Below are positions 1-14,120 of a stretch of 64,000 bases of DNA, piece by piece. Source of the DNA: Hyperoodon ampullatus (taxonomy: Eukaryota; Chordata; Mammalia; Artiodactyla; Ziphiidae); contig OX457074.1 in assembly GCA_949752795.1 (NCBI GenBank), positions 33,217,980 through 33,281,979 on the forward strand, written 5' to 3'. Under the pieces are notes generated by a model, which saw only the letters and a list, made by a program, of their open reading frames with translations, had not been told where the DNA came from and made no database searches. A program made the position numbers and the translations under genes. Position 1 is the stretch's first letter, and each line of letters begins with the position of its first letter.

Positions 1-999
1 AACTTGCCTTTGCTCCCAGCATTTGCAAAGGCAGCATTGGACCTGGGCTATCTGTTGCCAGAGCACGTCTTTAACCACTATTCCACCCAAGACCCAGGGG
101 GGTGAGGCAACAGGGGGCGGTTTGCTTGAGGTGAGGGCACACCAAAGGCTGTGAAGTCTCTATTCTACCTCCGCGCTTCGCCACCCCATCCCAAGACCAC
201 AGCTCCCAAGAGGAGAACTGTAAGAGATACTTTGCAAAGGTTTCGCCTGCTCAGATAGTAGGATTAATTCAAGGTTCTTCAAATGCTTGGATGTGATTCC
301 TTGTTCTCTTTCCATCTTAAGCCACAATGTATTCATTTTGGCCACTGAGACTCTGAGAAACTCAGAGAAGTCACTGCCACCCTTTTATTCTTGGGGTCTA
401 TTTTTCCTCCCCAAGTTCGGGATCCAGAAGGGGTGGCACCACTTGCCAGGCTCCTAGTGTGTGGTTCTTGGGTTTTCTGCCATGACCTTCACTTCCCTGG
501 GTGTCAGGTGGCAGCTATCGGTCTGATTACATCTGGGCTCTTCTCACACTTCTGCCCTCTGTCTGTACCCACCACCTTCTGGCAAACTTTCTTCTCACGG
601 GCGATTGAGGGAATAAGGCCCTTGCCCTGCAGTCACTTCATGGAGGCGTTTCCAGACCAGCCCCGTGTGTGAGTGAGGATTAGTAGGTAAGTTAGCATTG
701 GGGACAGTTACAAAAGTCTTTGGTTTCAGGCATTCCCTATTCCAAGGAAGCCTTCTGCTTCCAACCACGATGTTCACCATACGACATTATTTAAATTCAA
801 ATATAAAAATTAGTGTTGAAGGGTTTTTTTTATAGCAAGAGTCTCATTAAACGTAATTTTTTCCACTGAAAGTTCCAGGAATTCCCTCTGTGTGAATTGT
901 GTACACATAGCATAAAAGCTCACTGGGATTTTCGGTTTTAAGTGGTATTTTCTAAGCAGTATTCCATGTATCCTTTGCCAACACCTCCATGAAATGGCT

Positions 1000-1024
1000 A
1001 CACACACACACACACACACACACC
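1000..1024. repeat. (CA)n microsatellite
   Basis: An uninterrupted run of about 12 CA dinucleotides. It lies in a TEKT3 intron and is a likely length polymorphism. Confidence 0.95.
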
Positions 1025-1199
1025 AAGCCATAGAGAAAGATGAAGCCCAAACAACAAAAAAAATCAAAGACACGCACAACGTACAGTGAGAATGTGTGAG
1101 AAATCCTTGCTGCCTGTAAGGGCAGGGGGACTGGGAATTTAGTTTTTCATTTACTTCAATCATTCAGAGTATCAAAGAATCAGGCAGGAGGGTTATCAC

Positions 1200-1950
1200 T
1201 GAAATAAACTCTAGGCATAGTATTTTTATGTTAACCAATTAAACAATAAAAGAATAAGAAGACTATATAGTTGAGTTAACATTGGAGTAAAGAGGACTCT
1301 AAAATCAAATGAACAAAGGCAGAAACCCAAAGGGAACATTTGATAGTTTGATGTCATAGAAACCATAAATGTCTATATATCAAAAACACCACACACAAAA
1401 TATAAAGGCAAGAGCCAAACTGGTAAAAAAATATAAATATATATATGTGTCATATAATGGGAAAGGATTGAATTTTAAATATAAGCATATTTATAAATAA
1501 GAAAAACATAACAGAAAAGGTAGGCAAACACATGAACAGGTGGTTCACAAGAGAAGAAAGTCAAATCATGAACAAATACCCAGTCATAATATTAACCTGC
1601 AAATCTGAACAAGTGTGCTTTTATTGGGGGGTGGTCTTTCATGTTGGCAAAGATTGAGAGGAATCATAGTGTCTACCGGGTGTGTGAGGTGAGGAAACTC
1701 ACACTCATTTATTGTTGTAAATGGGTACAACTTTTCTGAAGGGCAATTTGGTTGTACTTGTCAAAACCTTGAAAAAAGGCATCCCCTTTGGTGGTGTCTA
1801 AATATTTTTGAGCTTGTTCATCACAGTATAGTTTTATGTCATGGGAAAATGTTCAAGTTTCATGTTCAGTGTTCAGTATGATCACTTTTCACTTGAAAAA
1901 GTGGTAGCAATGGTTATGTGCACTTTTAAAATGTCTTCTAGGTGCTATTT
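1200..1950 (+). repeat. Degenerate L1-like sequence
   Basis: A-rich sequence with phrases typical of the 3' part of L1 ORF2 and the neighbouring region, such as AGGCAAACACATGAACAGGT followed by a CAAGAGAAGAAAG segment. It is too diverged to retain an open frame. Assignment to an old L1 is by recognition of these phrases only; the boundaries are approximate. Confidence 0.5.
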
Positions 1951-4374
1951 TGGGTTCCTAAATTTTGTAATGTGAATATGAATTTCAGAGGGAAGTAAGT
2001 ATTTATTTAAAACATCTCTGCTACCACACAAAATCTACAAAATCTCTGCTATACATGTAACAATATATACATTCTAGCAGCATCAAAATGCCATGTGCGT
2101 GGTCAAGCAGAGTGGCATGGATAGGGCAGATTTTATACGAGTATAGCAGCTGGGCTGCAGGGCAGAGGCAGGACAAGGGGAGAGCTGGCCTCCTAGGGTG
2201 GAGGTTGGCCTCCATTTGGAACAAATAGCTGGGTCTTTTGGAGGTCACATGCACTGCCTGAGAGAACTGCCTTTTAGGCTGTCCTTTTCCCTTCCAGATT
2301 CACTTTTCTTGGAAGAACACTTAGTATAGAAGAAGCCATGCATTAAATTCAACCTTGTGTATCACCAGAACTTGATTGATTGATTGACGGATTCAATTAA
2401 AGACCAGAGATAAAAAATAAAGAAAACTCCTAAAATTTTACCCCTGTCCCAACTTGTTCCATAATATATTTTCCTAAAGCCCTGTAAAGGGTGAATCTCA
2501 GTCTTATATTAAGACAGCAATATCGTGGGGGCGTATAGGTAAATCAGTGGGTATAACATTCTTTTCTTGTTTTACTTCACCATTTTCCCAGAAACAGAGT
2601 TTTCCTTCATCAGTGTTTTGTTACATTGTTGACTCTGAATGTTATGTTCAATATCAAAACATTAATGTGGCTTTTTTTTTTTTTCACTTGAGTAGGAGGT
2701 TGAGATTATTCTGTGTTGTCAAGAAAGGATGAAGCTGCATTTGGACAAGGCCGTTGCCCGCCTGGCGTAAGAGCTTTTACCTCTCTATATGGTTGAAACG
2801 CTATCCTGAAACTGTACTTCCACGCTTCCCAATCAGATTTCTCTTAGCTTCTTATGTAAGGATTTCTTATACATGGACACACATCCGCATGCACATACAC
2901 GTTTTTATTTAGAAGGTAAAATGAGTACTTGGGGCGCTTACTTTAAATTTTTATTTAAAGAAATAATTTTCGCAATGCTTCAGGAAGGATTTTTATCCTA
3001 CCTTGAAGTGTGGCTAAGGTTACTTTTAACTCAAAAGACTTTTATTCTTTGATAAGAGATAGACTTGTACACGTGCAGCCCGACAGCTGGAACAGCGATG
3101 AACTGTGGCACACTTTTATATTTACTTTCCACTTCTCCTTAAAAACTCAGCCTTCTCCGGTTTCTCGGCAACCGTGGTACATGGTCCTTGGTGCTGTGAT
3201 TACACCACTGCATTCACTGCATCCATTGCATTGTAATTGTTCACCCATCCTACTCTCTAGCAGAATACAAATTCTTCTTCTCTTGGCAATAGTAGACAGT
3301 AGGTACTTAATATTTATAGTGGGGGTTGGCGGCAAAGAATACTAGTCAAAGGAGGGTTTGAAGCAATGATAACAACTGTCAGCATAGAAAAAATACTGGC
3401 CGAGCCTGTCGCCTTATAGGACTAGAAAGGTCAACGTTCATTTGGTGACGGCCATGGAAAGAAGTAGTGTTGAATATGTCACACAGAGGAAATGATGATT
3501 CTGCCTATACTGATGTTGTCAGGGGTAGCGTGTAATGTAAACAAAGGAATAGTTGTTCTAAAGGTGGTGGTTCTTCTCACTCAGTCTGCTGACCATCAGG
3601 ATTGATGCTATGAAGGTCGGTTAGGTTCAGATGGCTGAGATCTCTCTCAGGCTGTGATTGGAAGGGCTCCTTAATTCAGAAATCGGTGAGGATAGCTAAG
3701 GATTGGCTAAGGATGACCGACTGCCACTTCCGATATTAATTTCTGGTTTCTGCTCCCTGGAAATTACAGAAACAGTTTAGGGTGGTTCCAATGATTGTTC
3801 TGTTTTCTTCTGGTCCAGTTCCTAATCCTCATTTTTTTCGTAATCTAAAATCTGCTGTCCATCTTCCATGTCCTTTGCTTTTTAATCCACAGTGGGCAAA
3901 ATGTCCACCTCATTTCCTGGGGTGGTCTCTCCAGGGTCTGTGGGAGCCGGGATCTCTAACATGGTTACTGGGCTCGGTCCAGCAAAGGTGATGGGAGGAA
4001 GGTTTTCAGCTCCACTTGTCTTGAAGGAACAATTAAGGAAGGAACATGAGATGGGCTTGGATCTCAGCTGAGAATGGAATCTCATTAGAAACCAACATGG
4101 AGGCCTAGATCTCTCCCATCTTGGGCTCTAAGACGGTGGATGGATAGAAGGCCTTCCTAAGGAGGCTCTGAGGTCAGGTCAGAGGAGGTCAAGGGTGTCA
4201 GCCCAAGAGAGGAAGCCTGGGGAGCATCTTGGTCCCAGACCACAGATGAGAAAGACCTAAGAATCCCAGAGTTTCAACCCAGTAACCTGAACTCTGAAGC
4301 AGCAGGGATGCAGCTTCCTCTCCTTTCCTCCTCTGCACACACACGCTGATTTAGAATTCACAAAATGCAGATGA

Positions 4375-4470
4375 CCTGTGTGCTGCTACCCTCATTTCCA
4401 CTTTACAAACAACAAAACAAAGAGCTTTGACAGGTCAAGTGACTTACCTGAAGGCACAGGCCAAGTTAAA
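4375..4470 (-). repeat. MIR-like fragment
   Basis: The segment reads like the reverse of the MIR core: a CTCATTTCCACTTTACAAAC stretch, then AGGTCAAGTGACTTACCTGA, a hallmark of MIR in the minus orientation. Boundaries are approximate. Confidence 0.6.
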
Positions 4471-4829
4471 GAGAATTAGCCCCTTCAGTTCCACACAGGC
4501 TTTCCTGGGTGGCTCCTCTATGCCAAGACCTTTTCTGGGCACCGGGAATAGAGAATGTCTAGGATCATCCAGTTCTCTGGCTTTTTCAGATGCTCTCTGT
4601 ATGCGATTGCCCAGTTTTTATTTCTAGCCCAGACTTTTCTCCCCAATTCCAACAACCCACTTGGTACCTCCGCTTGGATGTTTACTGGACACTCAACATA
4701 AAGCAAGACCTGCTGTCTTCTCCCCCAGCCCTCCAACCCACCCATAGGTTTGCCCACCTCTGCTGATGGAATCCTGCTATTCCAATGGCTCAACTTTGGC
4801 TTTTTTTTTTTTTGCTCCAGAGCCTGTGC

Positions 4830-5092
4830 TCTTTATTTATTTATTTTTTAACATCTTTATTGGAGTATAATTGCTTTACAATGGTGTGTTAGTTTCTGCT
4901 GTATAACAGAGTGAATCAGCTATACATATACATATATCCCCATATCTCCTCCCTCTTGCGTCTCCCTCCCACCCTCCCTATCCCACCCCTCTAGGTTGTC
5001 ACAAAGCACTGAGCTGATCTCCCTGCGCTATGCGGCTGCTTCCCACTAGCCATCTATTTTACATTTGGTAGTGTATATAAGTCCTGGTTCCA
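4830..5092 (-). repeat. L1 3' end, inverted
   Basis: Contains the inverted L1 3' UTR pattern AACATCTTTATTGGAGTATA, then a 'TTTCTGCTGTATAACAGAGT' phrase and the CATATCTCCTCCCTC segment. It begins with a T-rich block at 4801-4855 that corresponds to the poly(A) tail on the minus strand. It is moderately young and little decayed. It lies inside a TEKT3 intron in antisense orientation. Confidence 0.85.
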
Positions 5093-6336
5093 TCTTTAAA
5101 GCATCTCCAGAATCTGAGCGCTTCTCACCTCCTTCACTGCCGCCCCGTTGGTCCAAGCCACCCCCATCTCTCACCTGGGTAGCCTCACCGGTCTGCTCAT
5201 GGGGTCTCTCTGTCCCCTGCAGTCCGTTCTTAACCCCACACCAGAATGATCCTTTAAGATTGTAAGTCGGTGGTCTCTCATTCCACTCAGAGGAAAACCT
5301 GACACATTCCTATGGGCAGCAAGGTCTGGTTCTCCCTCTGCAAGTCTTGGTATCACCTGCTTGAGGAGAGTCCTACCCTGACCATCCTATTTAGAATCAT
5401 CGCTCACATTCCTGGCCCCCTTTTTCCTGCTTTGTTTTCTGCATTGTTCTGCTAACAAACCACAGGATTTGCTTATTCCTTATGGGGACTGCCTGTCATC
5501 CCCCTGTAGGATGTGAGCTCCTCTAGGGAAGAGACGTTTGCTTTGTCCGTGATGCATCCTGGCACAGAGTAGGCATTCTGTAATGATATGTGGAATGGAC
5601 TATGCCACAAATCAGGACGTGGCTCACCTGTCACCCACGCCTGCCCCACTGACCTGTCTCTTTGGGACTGAGCTGCCTGCTGGGTCCTCTCTCTGCATGG
5701 CAGGGCAGGGACGCCAGGCATCTCAGAGCTCACCAAGTCCTCTTCCTTCCCAGGAGGGTTCTGGCGGGAGCGGGAGGCTGGGGGCTGCCAATTCCTGGCC
5801 TCTTTCCACACGCTGACTCCTGCTGGGGAGGTCCATTTTGACCCTCGGTTTCTACCTCTAGACCTGGAACAACTGCAAAGTGAGGTCATTTACAGCTGGA
5901 GGGAGGCTGGCTGTGAATACCTCCTAACTTCTTAGGGAATTGCACTCTAGGAATGGAGGAGACAGGGGTTAGGGTGTAGCTGAGGAAAAGGAATAAGGAA
6001 AGGGAGGCACAGATGTGGACAGATTGCTCCAAACCAGCGTCCTGTCTGGAGCGGTTTGGGTACTGGGAAGATGGGCCCCAGCCTGGGGGAGCTCCAGATA
6101 CCAATTTCTGTGTGTCTGCACGTCTCATGCCCATGGAAGGGACAGCGTGGGCAGGGCTCTCATTGCCCACATGTAGGGACAGCTCCAGGGGAAGCTGCTT
6201 TTAATGGAGAAGTTGGGCATCGTGGGAAGGAGGAGAGACCCAGAGAGCAGTCACGGGTGCGCGTGGGGGGTGGAGGTGGGTCCCCACCCCGAAGGGCCGT
6301 CATGCTTCCTCCTGTGACATTGTTCCCTTAGCCTGA

Positions 6337-6507
<171 letters not shown>

Positions 6508-7084
6508 TGAGTAGGGCGCGTGCCGCCTCTGTGATTTCTATGTCGCTTAATTCATTCTCTCTCCTTTCAAAAGGATGCAGCGCACAGGTAAATCGGAGAT
6601 CCTGGGAGGATGCGGAAAGGTAAGAGGCACCTGCTGTGGACAGGTCGTCAGTAAGCACGGTGTTCTGCAGACACTTGCATCCTGTCATCTTTTGTAGAAG
6701 AATATTCATTGTTTATATTTCTAACTGTGAAAATAGCACCTGCTTGAGGCAGAAAAACCTAGAAAACACAGTTAAGCACAAAGAAAATAAAATGTTACCA
6801 ATGTATCGGATGCCCTGGTCGTGGGCCGGGGGTGGGAAGTACAAGCTGAAAAACAGCTGAATGTTGAATAATTTATTTCCACTCTTTCTTAGACCTGCTC
6901 CGTCCATGGTTTCTTTGCCAGGCCCCTGCATACGATCTTGGGTTGATGCTCTTTTCTCTATGAGAGGGCCTTTCTTTCTGCATCTTGATAACCCTGTTAT
7001 TTTTCTTTACCATCTTATAAAAATGGTCCTGTCGCTTTCACATCTCTTTGGAAAATAGTGGCATAGAACATTAAAATGAATCAA

Positions 7085-8000
7085 CTTGATTGAGGTGAAA
7101 TTCACCTGTGCTAAAACGCATTTGGTGTTAGTGTACATTTTGATGAGTTTTAACAAATTTCTATGCCTATGTAACCATGACCACACTCATGGCCCCTCCC
7201 CCTTTTAAAGGGACTCCCTTTAAAGCTCCCTTTAGGGCTGGTCACCCCAAAGCAGATCCCCTCTTAGCTATTCTGTAATAAGAGCAGCAACAGGTACCAA
7301 CTTTCTTCAGGTGTGGATCAGATTCAGACCCTAGGTCCTAAGTGGTCCTCATGAAGTGCCTCTTACTTAATTTGAGGAGAGCAGGAAGCATCTTCCTTTT
7401 CTCCTTCTGGGGTGGACGTGGGGGGGTGTTGGTTTGGGATCGAACCACACACACTCTGACCACTTGGTCCTCCATAAAGGGCCTCATCTATTTCCAGCAT
7501 GAATTCTTAGCCGTCTCTTTAGGGTGTCAGGGTATGGAGCAGATAGGATGTTATTTTTGGTCATCATGGCCTGCACTAAAACCTTAATCGACAGTAAGAG
7601 TCTCATTTGATATCCTATTACACCATCAAGTAAAGAAACCACACAGAGAGGCCCAATGTTAACAATTTACTGTCAGTCCTTCTAGCATTCTTCCACTCAT
7701 GTAGATATCGATTTATATTTTTAAAGATTGGTATTACACATGTACTATTTGTATAGCCTGTCTGATTTTTCACTTCCGGATATGTCAAATACATTGTTTG
7801 TGAAAATATTCTTCTACAGCCTGAGTTTGCATGCTGTATGGATTACTTTTTAAAAGGTACCATAATTTACTCAAATTTTTCTTTACTTTGGGACACTTTA
7901 GGGTGTTTCCAGTGTTGCAGGGATTGGCATGAACATTGCTAAAAATGAATCTCCTTACATAGACATCTTTGGGTTATTTCCTTAGGATCAATTTCTGAAG
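7085..8000 (-). repeat. Old L1-type 3' UTR-like sequences, inverted
   Basis: Two patches read like the reverse of ancient L1 3' ends: TTGAGGTGAAATTCACCTGT at 7091, and a later block with TTTTTAAAAGGTACCATAAT, GGGTGTTTCCAGTGTTGCAG and TTATTTCCTTAGGATCAATT. The ground state of this family is well known in mammals, but exact subfamily and edges cannot be set by eye. Confidence 0.5.
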
Positions 8001-8064
8001 TGGATTGATACAGAGATTAGCATGACCCCTGCACAGTGACGATGTGCCAATTCAGAAAGCATTC

Positions 8065-8325
8065 TGTATTTTTAGTCCGGGGATATAAAGTACAGCATGG
8101 TGACTGGTTAACAATACTCTATTGCATATTTGAAAATTGCTAAGACAGTAGATCTTAAAAATTCTCATTCAAGAAAAAAGGTTTGTAACTGTGTGTGATG
8201 GTGGATGTTGTTAGCTAGACTTACTGTGGTGACCATTTTGCAATGTATCCATAAATCAAATCATTATGTTGCACACCTGAAACTAATATAATGTTATATG
8301 TCAATTCGATTTCAATAAAAACACT
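8065..8325 (+). repeat. L1 3' terminal fragment
   Basis: Ends in the familiar L1 3' motif TTGCACACCTGAAACTAATA followed by a TCAATTCGATTTCAATAAAA tail. The upstream part, with ATATAAAGTACAGCATGGTG and a GTGACTGGTTAACAATACT stretch, fits the same family. It is truncated, has no coding capacity and sits in a TEKT3 intron in sense orientation. Confidence 0.8.
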
Positions 8326-8809
8326 TTCTGAAGTGGAATTTCTGAGTTATACACATTTGCTCTCCGGCATGGCCGTACCAATTCAACTTTCCTACCTGCA
8401 GGATGAGAGAATCTTTTTCTAAACGTGCTCACCAGAAAATTATCATTCTCTTCATTCTTTGTTATTCTGACAAAGGGTTGTTAATATGTTGTTGTTTTCG
8501 TTAGTACCACTTTGATTAGTCCTGAGGTTGAATATTTTTTCATAACGCTTATGGGGCCAGTGAGACACATTTCTAATGAATGGATATACTCATACCCTTC
8601 ACCAATCCCTTCCCCCGCCCCTGCACAACGGCAGAGGACTTAATTTATGCTGCGGATTTACAGAGAGAAAGCAGTCAAACAAGGAGCAATTAAGAACATT
8701 TTAAAAGAAGCTTTGCTCTGATGTTTACACTTCATGCAGTAAAACCAGGATCAAGCGATTTGGGTTTTTTTTCTTTCTCAGGATGAACGGTTGCCTATGG
8801 AAAATCTAG

Positions 8810-9112
<303 letters not shown>

Positions 9113-9674
9113 TGACCTGGACAGAGAGATCAGGGGGCCTTGGGACCACAAATCTCCACCGTAAGGCACGTGACTTCCTGGCCATACAGACTAAGAAAAA
9201 TGAAAACTGGTACAAAGTGCACCATTTATTTTAGCCAGGTAGCTAGGTGTCAACATGAAATTGGAATCCAACATGAACTGGAAATGGGAACACAAAGAAT
9301 GCACTATGTCATGAAAGGTTCCTAGTATTTAATAGAATCAAAAATATTATTATTAACATTCAATGAATCACCGTATGTAACTAGGAAGTGAATTTATTAT
9401 TAGAACATATGGTAGGGACGTTTTCTGTTAAATTATTTCAGGCCTTTTTTTCTGGAATACAAAACCAAATACAGGAAACTATTAAGTGGTTCAAAATGTT
9501 TCTGATATTGAACCTTTTACCGTGCTTTAAGTATAAGTGTTTTATAAGGACAATAGGATGAAAGATTTAGGCAGAATTCATGGGTTTCAAGATAAACAAG
9601 GTGCTCTTGCTTTTTTAATATTGGTCTTGGAGTCCTTATTATTTCTGTGGATTGTGCTGTGTATAGCTTTTTGG

Positions 9675-9830
9675 TTTTGTTTCTTAATTTAATTTTTATT
9701 TTATATTGGGGTATAGTTGATTTATAATGTTGTGTTAGTTTCAGGTGTAGTGGTTCAGTTATCCATATATACATATTCATTCTTTTTCAGATTCTTTTCC
9801 AATATAGGTTATTGCAGAATATTGAGTAGT
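9675..9830 (-). repeat. L1 3' end, inverted, interrupted by a SINE
   Basis: TTTTATATTGGGGTATAGTT, then TTGTGTTAGTTTCAGGTGTA: the inverted 3' UTR phrase of mammalian L1. A CHR SINE is inserted directly at its right end. Confidence 0.8.
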
Positions 9831-9840
9831 TTCATTTCTC

Positions 9841-10056
9841 TTTTTTTTTTTTTTTTTTTTTTTTGCGGTACGCGGGCCTCTCACTGTTGTGGCCCCTCCC
9901 ATTGTAGAGCACAGGCTCCGGACACGCAGGCTCAGCGGCCATGGCTCATGGGCCCAGCCGCTCCACGGCATGCGGGATCTTCCCGGACCGGGGCATGAAC
10001 CCGTGTCCCCTGCATTGGCAGGCGGACTCTCAACCACTGTGCCACCAGGGAAGCCC
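9841..10056 (-). mobile_element. CHR-type cetacean SINE, minus orientation
   Basis: Reads in reverse from a T-rich tail to a TGCCACCAGGGAAGCC end, the reverse of the GGCTTCCCTGGTGGCA head. The internal region keeps the tRNA-derived B-box-like GGTTCATGCCCC (reverse strand). It is flanked by direct repeats TCATTTCTCTTTTT at 9832-9845 and 10057-10070, the target-site duplication of L1-driven insertion. This SINE family is a cetacean marker. Confidence 0.95.
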
Positions 10057-10662
10057 TCATTTCTCTTTTTAAGAACCTTACCATGTTGGCTGTGTTGCTC
10101 TCAGGAGATATCATCCTATTGAGGGCACTGTGTTTTCCCAGGCTGCAGTAATTTACCTTTCCTTCTCATGGTGTCTTCTTTGGGCGATACACATTTGTTG
10201 GGTCAGACAGCTTCTACATCCAGTGAAGGGAAGAGAGAAGGATAAAATGTAGTTTTTGTCCCAGGAAGCTTATATTTGTGGAGAAGGTGCGTGTAATATG
10301 AAAAGCTCATGCACAATGAAAAACAATAGAAAATGACAAATCGTGGTTGCCAAATAGCCAATACAGAAATTGTTCTGGGAGTTTGGAGGAAGAAGCAAAC
10401 GTTCAGGTGGAGCAACATCATGAACAAAGCCTCGGGAGGTATAGCCAATCAGAGGTTGAGTCAGGTCTGTAAAGAGACCCTGTGGCTGGCACAGATGGTG
10501 TGTGTCCCTAGAGAGAGAAGCTTGGAAAGGCAGGTGGAGCCAACTGTGGAAGTCATTGGTGGGAAGGCGTCCCCTGGGCAGTGAGGGGCCATCTAAAGGC
10601 CTTTTATCGATAGAAGGCTGACATGATGGAGTCCCTTTGTTCAACAAAGTTTTGTTTACTAC

Positions 10663-11062
10663 TGTATTAGTTTGCTCTGGCTGCCATAACAAAGCCCTAC
10701 AGACTGGGTGGCTTAAACAACAGAAATTTATTTTCCCACAGTCCTGGAGGCTGAAGTCTGAGATCAGGTTATCCATGGGGTTGGTTTTTCCTGAGGCCTC
10801 TCTCCTGGGCTTGTGGACGGGCGCCTTCTCCCACATCATCACGTGGTCTTCCTTCCCTCCATGCCTGTCTGTCTCCTAATCTCTCTTTATAAGGACACCA
10901 GTCAGATTGGATTAGGACCAACACTAATGACCTCATTAAAGAACTTCATTAGCTCTTTAAAGGCTCTACCTTCAAATACAATCACATTCTGAGGTCTGGG
11001 GGTCAGGACTTCAACATATGGATTTGGGGGGGGTTGAGGAGGATAGAATTCAACTCATAACA
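10663..11062 (-). mobile_element. MaLR-type (ERVL-MaLR) solo LTR, inverted
   Basis: Starts TGTATTAGTTTGCTCTGGCT and ends CAACTCATAACA, the TG...CA ends of an LTR read backwards. Internal phrases such as GGTGGCTTAAACAACAGAAA and TATAAGGACACCAGTCAG are those of the MLT1/MST group of non-autonomous LTRs. No internal coding region adjoins it, so it is a solo LTR. Subfamily is not assigned. Confidence 0.85.
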
Positions 11063-12452
11063 GCTACATTCAAGGTGCTGTGCCAGGGGCTTTGGGGTGT
11101 ACACACATGACGACTCACTGACCCTGCCATCTTGTGTCTTGTGTGAGACAAGACATGTACGTAGAAAATGATAAGTTCCATCAGAAAAGTGCAGACAGAA
11201 CCCTTTGGAGCTACAGATAAAAGGTTCAGTTTGTTTAGCAGAAGGAACAGTTATTTCCAGTGGTGAGAGATGGGGGTGGCTTCGTGGAGCAGGGAGCCCT
11301 TGAGGGTGGCCTTGGTGATAGAACAGTGTAATCATTTTCAGCAGGTGGTTGAAAGCTTGGAAGAGAGGGCAAAGCTTAACTGACAGGTAAAAGAGTTCCT
11401 GGCTTTCACAAGTGCTGAAGCTGTGTGGTTACAGGAGGTCTCTGCAAGGAGAAAGGAGGTAGCAGAGAAGGGGTCAAGGGCAGCACCTTGCACTGGAGTG
11501 AGGAGAAGGAGTTAGAGAAAAAATCAGGGATTAGGATAGCAGTTGGCCAGAGCAGTAAGCAAGGCGAGGGTTTCAAGGGGAGGGATACTCCAGAGAGGCC
11601 TCATCATTGACTTTGAGCGCATGGTCTCACCAGAGCAACCAGGGCCAGAGACAAGATACGGGGGCTGCTGGGAGGTTAGGTGGGTGGCACGTGGAGGGAG
11701 TAGGCAATGCCATTGCTGCTGAGTCCATGTGTCTGTGAACTTGAGGAGAGGCTGGGAAGGTACCAGCCGGAGAGGACCCAGTGGGATTGGATGAGAGCGT
11801 GGTGGGGAAGGCATGAGGGTTCAAAGGAATTTGGGTGATGGTTGGGGGGCATCTCCAGGCCACAGGAAAGCGGCTGAAGAAGAGGGGACTAATGGGGGGG
11901 TGTGGAGACATGGGGGGGGCAGAGGTCAAGGTCGTAGGCGAAGGAGAAGGCAGGGTTTTCAGAGCACAAGAAGGGGGCTTGCTTGTCAGAAGAGGAAGAT
12001 GAACCAGGGAGGGATTCAGGTTTAGGTAACTGGGGGAGCTTCTTTAAGGAGAGAAGAATATAAAATTGGGATTACCAGATTACCAGTGTGCTCCTCCCTT
12101 GCAAGGGAGACACCCCAAAGCTTGACCTTGATTTGCTTCAAGGAAAACCTCTCTGAGATTAGTGAGGAGAGGCAGCGGGAAGAAAAAGAAGCAAGGATGC
12201 ACCGATGTGGGAGGGAAGCGGGGACCCTCAAAGCTGCTGGCCTCCCTCTTCTCGGAGTCACATGCACATGTGTATCAGTAAATATCTAACAGCCGGTGAT
12301 CTGAGGGAAAAGGAGAAAGCGAGCTCGGATTTGCGGCATTCGCCCATTTCTGTGGCCTAGGTGCTCGCAGGCTGAGTCGGGAGGAGATGCTCTCCAAAGG
12401 GTGGGAGCAGGTGCCGCACCTCCCAGCGCGGGTCCCGGGATGGAGCTGCTAG

Positions 12453-12734
<282 letters not shown>

Positions 12735-12954
12735 TGAGCGAGGGAGAGGCGGGGGTGGGGGAGGACCAGGTGGGGGTCACGGTGATGGGGAGGGCGGTGC
12801 CCTCAGGACCAGCTCGGGCTCCTCTGGGGAAACCCCCAGGCTGCCGGCAGCTCTGAGCTCCTAAGGCTCGTCCACCAGCCCACGGGGATGTGGAGCGGCC
12901 TAGTGATGGTCACGGTGCTAGAGCCTTCTTTAAAGTGTCAGTAATGGGGTTCGT

Positions 12955-13100
12955 GTTTAACAGCCCGGAGTTTCGGTTTGGGATGATAAAAAGTTCTCGA
13001 GGTGGAAGGTGGTGATGGTTGCCGAGTTTGTGAATGTACTTAATGTCAGGAACTTAAGAGCTGAGATGGTAAATTTTGTGTTATGTCTATTTTACCACGA
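12955..13100 (+). repeat. L1 3' end fragment
   Basis: GAGGTGGAAGGTGGTGATGG, then GAGATGGTAAATTTTGTGTT and TATTTTACCACGACTAAAAC: the typical 3' terminus of an older L1, also present in better-preserved form at 18770-19170. Confidence 0.75.
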
Positions 13101-13984
13101 CTAAAACAAAAGGGAAATGACATCAACACTACACACAAGATTAGTGTTAACACGTAGCCTCATTCAGGGGGTGGAGGTGGTGTTGGGCTCCTTTGCACCT
13201 GCCTGGAGTGTCCGGAGTTTCCAAATCCCCTGTCTCGGAAATAGTACAGAGGTTGGCCGCTGTGTGTGTCTGAGTGCCCCTGACTCATTGGAAAAGGGAC
13301 TTTGGGTACCAGCTCCCCCCCGCAATCTGTTTGCTCTCACCGTTGCTCTCATCCGCTTCTCTGGGTACTTCATTCCTGCTCTCATCGTTAAGAGCATCCT
13401 CAGGATCCCCGATACCCCAGTGGCTCATTTCAGCTCATTTCAGTTTGTTCTGTTCTTGATAGAAATTGAAAACAGCTGGTCATCATAAAGCATCCTGCAC
13501 GTGTACATGGTGGGAGGGATCTGACACTACATCTTCTGGACACTAGGTGTGTTTTATTCTTCTTATTTTAACTTGGAAGATTCCTTTCAGGATGGGCTTG
13601 AATGGAATTGGCCACCCTCCCACCCCCATTCTGGCTTCATTTCCAATTTCTCAGTACCTGCCTATCTGCCTCTTTCTGGATTTCATCATTGCTGTGCTTA
13701 GGTCTTGAAACACTTTGTGCAGAAGCAAATCAAATTTATAGCAACTGGAGGAACGAAGCAGCAGCGCTTGAACTGGAGCAGTGGGAGAGACCACTAGCCT
13801 TGTAGTCTGCCTGGTCCATGATTGAATTCCCTTATATCCTAGGGACAAAGTGACTTGGAGCTCTTACCCAAGGAGCAAGCGGTGGGGTGAGGCTGTGGAT
13901 TCCCTGCAGGGAAGGAAAGGGTGCTCTTTGTGAGGCCAAGAATGAGAAAGATGATGATAAAGGTGGTGATGGTGACAATCACAA

Positions 13985-14120
13985 TAGCTGTGGCCACTTA
14001 TTGATCTTATTCTGTGCCGGGCACTGTCCTGCATACTTTACTTTATGCATTATCTTCAATTTACAAATAAGTAAATGGAGGCAGAAGCGGGCTGAGTGAC
14101 GGTGACCCAGCTGGCAACTG
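13985..14120 (-). repeat. MIR-like SINE fragment
   Basis: The phrases GTGCCGGGCACTGTCCTGCA and TACAAATAAGTAAATGGAGG followed by GTGACCCAGCTGGC match the reverse of the MIR core and 3' part. Confidence 0.7.

Noticed and set aside
10270..10842. 190-codon minus-strand open frame
   Set aside because: Its 5' half is inside an inverted MaLR-type LTR, which has no coding role; the rest has no homology I can see.
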